Shown here: piece after piece, positions 35,594-43,400 of the stretch
Numbering within the stretch: position 1 is the stretch's first letter
How the letters are laid out: every line of letters begins with the position of its first letter
Source: Microbacterium sp.
Lineage (GTDB): Bacteria; Actinomycetota; Actinomycetes; Actinomycetales; Microbacteriaceae
Assembly: GCA_017306415.1 (NCBI GenBank)
Contig: JAFKIL010000003.1
Location: 620,001-684,000 of the forward strand
Direction: 5' to 3'
DNA: 64,000 nt
Notes under the pieces: model-generated
Told to the model about the DNA's origin: nothing
Database searches by the model: none
Seen by the model: only the letters and a program-made list of their open reading frames with translations
Program-made: the position numbers and the translations under genes

Positions 35594-38087
35594 CGGGCGC
35601 CGAAGTCGACGGACGCCCCCTCCTCTCCGTGGCGGGCAGGATACCGCGCGAGATCCGTGGACGTTCCCGCGTGAGCCGGGGCGCGAGGCCCCGGGTGAAC
35701 GATCTCAACGATACGGCCGCGAGCGCCCGTCGCCACAAAGGTGACGACGTCGAGAGCCGGTGACGCTCGTCGTCGACGATGCGCCAGAACTCCTCCGACT
35801 CCTCCGGCGTGAGCGCGGTGTCGGAGAAGACCGCGCGATCCGCGGCCAGCGCGAGCTGCGCGCCGCCCGCGCTGTCGTAGCGCGTGGCGAGCTCCCCCCG
35901 CGTCTCGCTCGACGGTGCGGGGAGACCGTGGTCCACCGCGGTGTCCACGTACTCCTCCCAGCCACCGACGACCCGTGCGGCCGCGTCGGGGGTCTTCCGC
36001 CGGGTGCGCCGGCGCATCGTCTTCGCCGCCACGACGACGAGGAAGGGTCCCAGCACCACGATCAGGGAGAGCAGGACGATTCCGCCGATGCGCACGACGT
36101 CCCACAAGGCGGCGACATCGAATCCGCTCGGCCTCCGCGTCGCCGCGTTGTCCGCGTCGTGCTGCACCGGATCGGGCGGCACGACCTCCCGCGCGGTCTG
36201 CGGTCGCACGTCCGTGGGGTTCTCCGGATCCCGCTGGCGCGTCACCTGGTCGTCCAGGCCGACCTCGTGCTGAGGGGTGACGTCGACCGGCACCCACGCG
36301 CCCCCGTTGGAGAGGACCTCCGTCCACGCGGTGACGTCGGCGCCCGTGCAGACACCGCCCGCGCACGACGGGACGCCCTGGTCCTCGCCCGTGAGGCGCA
36401 CCCCGACCACGACGCGGGCGGGGAAGCCCAGCTGCTCGGCGACGAGGGCGGTGGCGACGGCGAACTGCTCGTCGTCGCCGATTCCCGCGACCAGCGACGC
36501 CGGGCCCGCTCCGTCCCCCGCGGCCGTCTGACGCTCCAGCAGCTGACGGAACAGCGCGTCGATGCGGGCGAGCGAGTGACCCGACGCGCTCGGCTGGAAG
36601 GTGTATCCGGCGCCCAGCGACCGCATCCACGCGGCACCGTCGGCTGGCACGGCCAGGGCGTGGCTGAGGTAGCCTCGCTCGCGCAGTCGGGTCACCAGAG
36701 TCTCGAGGGCGGCTCCATCCGTGCCGACGTGCTGCTGCTCGATCCACGTCTTGATGCTCTCCGGCACAGCGACCGACGGCGTGGTGCCCGGCGCGGTGAT
36801 GCGGGCGAGCGCAGGTGGCGGTGCGACGTTCGCCGTCACCGCGAACGCGTCACCGGCCGCCATGCCTCCGCCCGCCGTGTCGACGCCCGCCTCTGCGGCG
36901 GCGTCGTAGTAGAAGGCGTCCGCGAGCGCGGAGGCGTTCTCCCCCTCGAACGAGACCTGGCGCAGCGAGCCGAAGGTGGGCATCCAGATCCCGCGGAGAC
37001 CCTCGATGTCGATGCGCACGCTCGCGACGCGGCCGTCACCGCCGGGGAGCTCCGAGGGGACACGGGTGAATCGCGCGTCGGCGGAGCCGCCGGCGGCCAC
37101 GCGGTACACGGTGCCGTCGTAGTCGGAGAGCGTCGCGATGCGGAGGCGATCGGGCAGGGCGCCCTGGAGCGCGGTGACGGTGAAGAGCCGTCGCGAGAGC
37201 GCGGCATCCGAGAAGTTGGAGCGGTACTCGGACAGCGGGCTCACCGCACGGCTGATCGCCAGTTCGGGACCGACGCCGCTGCGGAGCACCTCGCGCTGCC
37301 GCCCCGCGGCCATCGCGGGTGCGGCCACCGCGGCGACGACCACCGCGATCGCGAGCATCGCCGCGGCGAGACCTCCGCGACGCGCGTCGGACGCGGTACG
37401 GCGACGCGAGACGCGCACGCCGCTGGTGTCGGCCGCGCGACGAAGCGCCGCCCGGCGCTGGTCCTGCGATCGCCATGCGAGCCACAGGAGGGACAGGACG
37501 AGCGCGAGCGCGCCGCACAGGATCTCGCGCGGCGCCGGCACGGAGACCGGCCCGATCTCGATCGGCGCGCTGGGGACCGTTCGGCCGAACAGGAGGCCGA
37601 ACAGCGTCATCCCGAGACCCGTGACGGCGCCCCACGAGCCCCCGCGTCCGTGTCGCCGCGCCAGCAGCGCCGTCACGAGCGTCCCGCCGAGGAATACGAC
37701 CAGGGCGGGCACGAGCAGGTTGCGGTAGGCGCCGACGGGGAGGTCGACCGTCACCAGGTCCTTCCACCCGAGGACCACGCCGACGACGAGGTCTCGCAGC
37801 GCGGCGATGATCGCGAGCGGCGACGGCCCGTCGGGAGGGACGGCCAGCGTCACGCCCAGCACGACGAACGCCCCGAGGGCGACGACGCCCACGAGCCACC
37901 CGCGCCACTCCCACACCGCCGACGCCACGGCGATCGCGACCGCGACGGTCACGGACGCCACCGCGAGCATCCCGAACCGGAGATCCGCGTAGATCGGCCA
38001 CGCGGCGATGGCGGCGACGACGGCCATCGCGGCCGCGTACCCGGTACCGGCGAGGAAGCGGGTCGCCCGCAGGTCGGAGACGCTCAC
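35580..38087 (-). CDS. TgpA-like membrane transglutaminase-fold protein with altered catalytic residues, 835 aa
   Basis: GTG 38087 overlaps the DUF58 stop as GTGA. The N-terminal 240 residues hold at least seven helices (DUF3488 type), then an extracytoplasmic region, a transglutaminase-core domain (about 520-610), one helix (about 675-695) and a cytoplasmic tail. In the core, where the family has G-x-Cys-E-H-F, this protein has GDDEQF with Asp539; where it has His-Ala-Trp, it has TAW with Thr586; the third residue, Asp602 in PVDVTP, is kept. So it probably is not an active Cys enzyme. Encoded between DUF58 and DUF5684-FHA genes. Confidence 0.85.
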   Translation of the reverse strand: MSVSDLRATRFLAGTGYAAAMAVVAAIAAWPIYADLRFGMLAVASVTVAVAIAVASAVWEWRGWLVGVVALGAFVVLGVTLAVPPDGPSPLAIIAALRDLVVGVVLGWKDLVTVDLPVGAYRNLLVPALVVFLGGTLVTALLARRHGRGGSWGAVTGLGMTLFGLLFGRTVPSAPIEIGPVSVPAPREILCGALALVLSLLWLAWRSQDQRRAALRRAADTSGVRVSRRRTASDARRGGLAAAMLAIAVVVAAVAAPAMAAGRQREVLRSGVGPELAISRAVSPLSEYRSNFSDAALSRRLFTVTALQGALPDRLRIATLSDYDGTVYRVAAGGSADARFTRVPSELPGGDGRVASVRIDIEGLRGIWMPTFGSLRQVSFEGENASALADAFYYDAAAEAGVDTAGGGMAAGDAFAVTANVAPPPALARITAPGTTPSVAVPESIKTWIEQQHVGTDGAALETLVTRLRERGYLSHALAVPADGAAWMRSLGAGYTFQPSASGHSLARIDALFRQLLERQTAAGDGAGPASLVAGIGDDEQFAVATALVAEQLGFPARVVVGVRLTGEDQGVPSCAGGVCTGADVTAWTEVLSNGGAWVPVDVTPQHEVGLDDQVTRQRDPENPTDVRPQTAREVVPPDPVQHDADNAATRRPSGFDVAALWDVVRIGGIVLLSLIVVLGPFLVVVAAKTMRRRTRRKTPDAAARVVGGWEEYVDTAVDHGLPAPSSETRGELATRYDSAGGAQLALAADRAVFSDTALTPEESEEFWRIVDDERHRLSTSSPLWRRALAAVSLRSFTRGLAPRLTRERPRISRGILPATERRGRPSTSAPDDNE

Positions 38088-39445
38088 GTCTGCACCCCCC
38101 GCAGCATCAGTCCGGCGAGGTCCCCGAGGAGCCCGACCGTGAGGACGTTCAGATCTCCGAACTGCCGGCGCTGCGGATGAGCCTTCTCGTCGCACACGAT
38201 CGCGACGACGGCGGTCTGATCGGAGAACGACAGCGCCGCCTGCCGCAGGCGCCCGAGCGAGACCTGCGATCCGCAGACGAGGAACGCGAGCGACAGGGTG
38301 TCGGATGCCTCGACCGAGAGCCGGCACACCTCCTCGACGGGCATCGTGTGCTCGAGGGACCGCACGCGGGAGAAGCCGTCGAGGAGACCGCGCGGCGTGG
38401 TCGCGGTCAGCAGCTCGATCGAGCGCATCCGCCCCCGCACCACGCGCGGGATCTCCGCGCCCGTGACGACGTCGAGATCGCGCCCGTCGCGCACGGCCTG
38501 CGCCGCCAGCGAAGCCGCGACGCTGACGCCGAGCTCGAACTCGTCGTCGGACGCGTAGTCGGCCTGCGCGAGGCTCAGGATCACCGCAAGTCGCGAGCGG
38601 AGCGACTCCTCGAACTGACGCACCATGAGACGTCCGGTCTTCGCCGTCGACTTCCAGTGGATCTGACGTCGCGCATCCCCCGGTGCGTACTCGCGGATCG
38701 CGTGGAAGGACATGTCCGCGTCGACCAGGCGGCGACTGGGGTTGCCCTCCAGGTCGCGCACGAGCCCCGCGCTCGTCGCCGGCACCGCCACCGTCCGCGG
38801 GTGCACGTAGAGCTCGTGCGTGGCATCCCATTCGTGCTCGCGCCGCAGGAGTCCGATGGGATCGGTGCGCACCGCAGTCGGCGGGCCCACCGTGATCACG
38901 CCGCGATGCAGCGCGGGGATCGACACCGGCTGCGAGACCTGATGTCCGGCGCGCAGGAGCGGGACGCCCAGCTCCACCAGGCCGTCGCCCACGGGGAGGT
39001 CGAGTCGCCCCGGCAGCGTCGTGCGCGCGCCGACGTTGCGGATCTCGATCTCGCCGTCCACGGTCTCGCCCGCCACCACCCGCTCATGGGAGAGCCGCAC
39101 GCGCACGTCGTACCCGCGCGCCCCGAAGAGGAACGGCACGCTCATCGCGACGAGGGCGACGGACGCGACGCCGGCCACGACCGCCTCGATCCACCCGAAG
39201 GTCCAGCCGAGGGCCAGCCCGGCGGACGCGAGGGCCAGCACGAGCCACCCCGCCGGGGTGACGGTGTGCGAGAGCCAGCGGCCGGCTGCCTCGGCACCCT
39301 CGCGAGCGCCCCGGCTCCACTCGATCAGGCCGACCACGCCGCGCACCAGCGCCCCGCGTCGCGCCGTGGCGATGCGGGTGCGGCTCGCGGTGAGGCCGTC
39401 CGTCGCGGACACCGTCCGCGTGAGGGACGCCGAGGGCTCGGTCAT
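38084..39445 (-). CDS. DUF58 protein, 453 aa
   Basis: Two helices near residues 55-95 are followed by a beta-rich part and the DUF58 signature FHAIREYAPGDARRQIHWKS (core YxxGDxxRxIxW) with a von Willebrand A-like continuation (LRSRLAVILSLAQADY). DUF58 proteins accompany MoxR ATPases and are thought to act with them in assembling or activating envelope complexes. ATG 39445 overlaps the MoxR stop as ATGA. Confidence 0.9.
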   Translation of the reverse strand: MTEPSASLTRTVSATDGLTASRTRIATARRGALVRGVVGLIEWSRGAREGAEAAGRWLSHTVTPAGWLVLALASAGLALGWTFGWIEAVVAGVASVALVAMSVPFLFGARGYDVRVRLSHERVVAGETVDGEIEIRNVGARTTLPGRLDLPVGDGLVELGVPLLRAGHQVSQPVSIPALHRGVITVGPPTAVRTDPIGLLRREHEWDATHELYVHPRTVAVPATSAGLVRDLEGNPSRRLVDADMSFHAIREYAPGDARRQIHWKSTAKTGRLMVRQFEESLRSRLAVILSLAQADYASDDEFELGVSVAASLAAQAVRDGRDLDVVTGAEIPRVVRGRMRSIELLTATTPRGLLDGFSRVRSLEHTMPVEEVCRLSVEASDTLSLAFLVCGSQVSLGRLRQAALSFSDQTAVVAIVCDEKAHPQRRQFGDLNVLTVGLLGDLAGLMLRGVQT

Positions 39446-40407
39446 GCGGTCTCGCGCTGTGTCGGGGGCGGCACGTCCAGGAGGACCTGGCCGATGACGG
39501 CGTCGGCCGTGACCCCGTCGAACTCGGCCTCGGGATGGAGGATCAGCCGGTGCGCGAGGACCGGGATCGCGAGGGCTTTGACGTCGTCCGGGGTCGCGTA
39601 GGTGCGTCCCTGCGACGCCGCCCGCGTGCGGCTCGCGCGGGTGAGGGCGAGCGCCCCCCGGATGGAGACGCCCAGACGCACCTGCTCGGCCGACCGCGAG
39701 GCATCCACGATGCGAGCGATGTAGTCGAGCACGAGCGCGTTCGCGTAGACGTCCTTCGCCAGGTCCGCCATGGCGATGAGGGCCTTCGGGGTGATGACCG
39801 CCTCGAGCTGGTCGGCCGGTCGCGCACCGCCGTCGAGGATCCGCAGTGTGGCCGCATGGTCGGGATAGCCGAGCGATGCCTTGAGGAGGAACCGGTCGAG
39901 CTGGGCCTCGGGCAGCCGATACGTCCCTGCCTGCTCGACGGGGTTCTGCGTCGCGATCACGACGAACGGGACGCCCACCGCACGCGACACCCCATCGATC
40001 GTGACCCTGCCCTCCTCCATCACCTCGAGGAGCGCCGACTGCGTCTTCGGGCTCGCCCGGTTGATCTCGTCGGCCAGCACGATGTTGGCGAAGACCGGAC
40101 CGGCGTGGAACTCGAACACCCCGGTCTTCTGGTCGTACACGGTGATGCCGGTGATGTCGCCGGGGAGGAGGTCGGGCGTGAACTGGATGCGGGTGTTCGT
40201 GCCCTCCATCGAGTGACCGAGCGCCCGGGCGAGCGAGGTCTTGCCCGTTCCGGGCACATCCTCGAGCAGCACGTGCCCGTCGCTCAGCAGCGCTGTCAGG
40301 ACGAGCTCGATCACGTGGCGCTTCCCGAGCACCGCCTGCTCGACGTTGTCGGCGAGCTGCCGGAACGTCTGGGCGAACCAGGCCGCCTGCTCCTGCGAGA
40401 TGGTCAT
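39442..40407 (-). CDS. MoxR-family AAA ATPase, 321 aa
   Basis: Walker A is EDVPGTGKTSLARALG (residues 49-64) and Walker B with sensor region is NIVLADEINRASPKTQSALL; FVVIATQNPVEQAGTYRLPE is the MoxR-specific block. These chaperone-like ATPases remodel partner proteins carrying von Willebrand A or DUF58 domains. Full length. It follows the giant surface protein gene by 15 nt and overlaps DUF58. Confidence 0.95.
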   Translation of the reverse strand: MTISQEQAAWFAQTFRQLADNVEQAVLGKRHVIELVLTALLSDGHVLLEDVPGTGKTSLARALGHSMEGTNTRIQFTPDLLPGDITGITVYDQKTGVFEFHAGPVFANIVLADEINRASPKTQSALLEVMEEGRVTIDGVSRAVGVPFVVIATQNPVEQAGTYRLPEAQLDRFLLKASLGYPDHAATLRILDGGARPADQLEAVITPKALIAMADLAKDVYANALVLDYIARIVDASRSAEQVRLGVSIRGALALTRASRTRAASQGRTYATPDDVKALAIPVLAHRLILHPEAEFDGVTADAVIGQVLLDVPPPTQRETA

Positions 40408-40422
40408 GTGCCTCTTCCTGTC

Positions 40423-43400
40423 TCAGGGGTTCGGGTCGGGTGCCGGCGGCGGGTTGTTGGGGGTGCACGTGCTGCTGAAGGATGCCGCGGCGCGCTGCAG
40501 GTTCCAGCCCTGCGAGGTCGCGGACGCGGACCAGTCCACCGTGACGCGGACGTTCTCGACCGTCACCGCCCCGATCGGGACGGTGCCGTCGCCGGTCGGA
40601 GCGAGGACCTGGCCCTGGTCGTCGAGATAGCGCGCCCCGGAGGTGTCGAAGGACACCACCGACGGGCCGACGGTCGATGCCCCGGAGACCTGGAGCGGCT
40701 GGCCGCCCTCACACACGTCCACACCCCACGTCGCCTGCACCTGGTACGGGGCGCTGCCCGCGCGCGGGGACACTGTCGCGACGTCGCTCTTCCACGATCC
40801 CCACTGATACCACGCGGTGATGCCGGGATCGCGGTCGAACACGTCGGTGGGGTACCCGCCGAAGCGGACGTCGGTGCCGTCGGGCGGCGTCTCGGCCGCG
40901 CTGACGGGCGCATCCGAGATGCGCCACTCGGCACGCCCGGTACCGACGATCGGAGTCGGCGCGACGGTGAAGGTGTAGCCGCGCGGCGCGCGCGTCGTCG
41001 GGAACGCGGTGACGTCGGCGGTCGTCTCGACCCGTCCGAAGGACTGCCCGTCGTACCAGGATTCGGCGCACAGCCGGTATCGGTACGTCTGCCCGACCGG
41101 GACCGTGAAGGTCGCGCTCCCCCCGTCGGTGGACACCGTGCAGGGCGTGCCGTCGGAGACGATGCCGTATCGGATGCGCGAGCCGTCCCCGCCCGATCGG
41201 GCGACGCCCTGCGCGGTGATCGTCGCCGTGCGGTCATCGTTCGGACTCGAGGAGAGAGACAGGGAGGGGGCCACCGGCGCCCCGATGCCGTTGGTGGCGA
41301 TCGTGGCCGTCTGGCCCGTGTTCGACCCGTCGAAGCCCGGCGGCAGGGCGAACCGCGAGTAGGGGGTGACGGTGAGCCGCGTGAGGGCGTTCGAGCCGAT
41401 GCGGTAGTTCGGCACGAAGACCGTGCCGTCGCCGCGGCCGACCGGGACGTCGAGGGTGTCGCCGTTGTCGCTCGTGAGGCGCACACCCGCGGTCTCTGTC
41501 GTGTCGATACCGTCGATCCGGACCGAGACCACGCCGCCGTCCCCCGAGGTGACGACCGGACGTGCCGTGACCGCCGACGGCGCCGGCGGAGCGTCGTAGG
41601 CCCACGCGCTCGTCGTCGCGGCGCTGCGGGACTCGCCGACGGCGTTCACCGCGACGGCGCTGTACACCCGCTCCTCCCCGTTGGGCGCGCTGAACGAGGG
41701 GCAGGTGCCGTCCGGCGTGCAGGTGACCACCGTGCGCCCCTGGGACCGCACGACGAACCCCGTGAGGGCGGGATACGCCGAGCGCGCGTCGCCGGGATCG
41801 ACCCGCAGCGTGACCGACTGGTCGCCGTACGCCGACTGGACGAGCGCCGCCGGCGCCTGGGGGAATCCCTGGAGGTCGAGCAGGAGCCGCCCGTCGCGGT
41901 CCGCGCTCGTCTCCCGCCCTTGCGCATCGCGCAGGGAGACCGACGCCGTGCAGGTCGCACCGGGGGCGTCCGCGGTCCACGACGCCCGGACGCCGGTGGA
42001 GGATGCCACGGAGAACGTGACCCCTGCGCACGTGCCGGTCGGGGTGACGCCCACGACGCGCAGCGGCGTGCGCGGCAGCGGATTGACCTCGCCGGTGGCG
42101 CCCGTCACGGTGATGACGCATGACGAGCCGTCCGCCTCCGAGCACCGCCGGGCGACCGTGCCGCCCTGGGGCAGCGTACTCGGCGCCGCGCCGACCCGGA
42201 GGATGAGGCGCGCCGGCGCCACGCCCGGGTGACTCGTCACGCCGACGACCGCGACCTCTTCGGAGCCGGGGGTCGCGGCATCCGCCCCCGTGATCTTCAG
42301 CAGCGCGCCGTCGCGCTCGATCCGAAAGTCCGCACCCGAGTAGGCGAGCGAGTAGACGATGCGATCCCAGTCGGCGCGACCCTGCCAGGTCGTGAGCGTC
42401 TTCAGGTCGTAGGTCACCGTCTGCCCCGGGGCGGCCGTGATCGAGGCCGCACGCAGGACCGGGACCGGCGTGAGGGCGGTGACCGCGACCGGAACCGACA
42501 GGTAGGTCCAGTTCTTGGTGCCGCTCAGCCGCACGGGCACGATGCACGCGTCGGTCCACGGGGCGCCCTCGCCGGCGTCGTAGCGCACCTTCGTGCCCGA
42601 AGCCCGCTCGCACACGCCCGCCTTGCGCGCCTTGGTGGACGTCACGGCGGAGCCGACCTCGAGCGTCGCGCCGCGGGGGATGCTCACCAAGGAGGCCATG
42701 TCCCACGTCACCGCCTCGCGCTCGGTGACCTGCTGCGGCTTCACCCCCGACCGGAGGGCGAGGGTCAGATCGTCCACCCCCGGGACACGGAGGAAACCGT
42801 ACGAGGTGACCTTCTCCCCGTTCGCGCCGACGCCGGTCAGGGCGAAGGGGATGACGCGGCTGAGGGTCGGGATGCTGCCGCTGAGCCGCGTCCCCTCGAC
42901 CGTCACACCCGGCTGATCGCCCCACAGCGTCAGCGTGAGGCGGGAGACGTCGCCGCCCGACCACGCCACCTTCCCCGCGACGACGTCGATGCCGTCGGGG
43001 AACCTGTCCCGGGTCTCGGCCGTGAGGATCGTGTCGGTGACGACGGGGTAGTCCGGGACCGCCTCGCGGACGACCTTGACGACGATGAGACCCCTCGCGG
43101 TGTTGCCCGTGGAGCTCTCCACGTCGTACAGGAAGGACATCGTCTCGGGATCGTTCCCGGCGCGGATCACGACCTGCGACTTCGTGGAGTCGGCGATCAG
43201 CCCCTCGAGGCGCGCGTACTCCGGGTTGGCGCTGCCGTCGGCGAGCGTCCGGACCACGTCGGGGTGGACGCCGGTGAGCGTCAGCGTGCCCCCGGTCGGG
43301 TCGATGTCGTTCGCGAGCGGGAGCACCTTGACGGCGCTGTCCGAACCCGCCTGGAGCTGCACGTAGTCGGTGAAGGTCACCGGGCTCGGGTTGGCCTGCT

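Noticed and set aside
38084-40468. Apparent extended DUF58 protein of nearly 800 residues
   Set aside because: The first 340 residues are moxR read in another frame; the DUF58 start overlaps the moxR stop.
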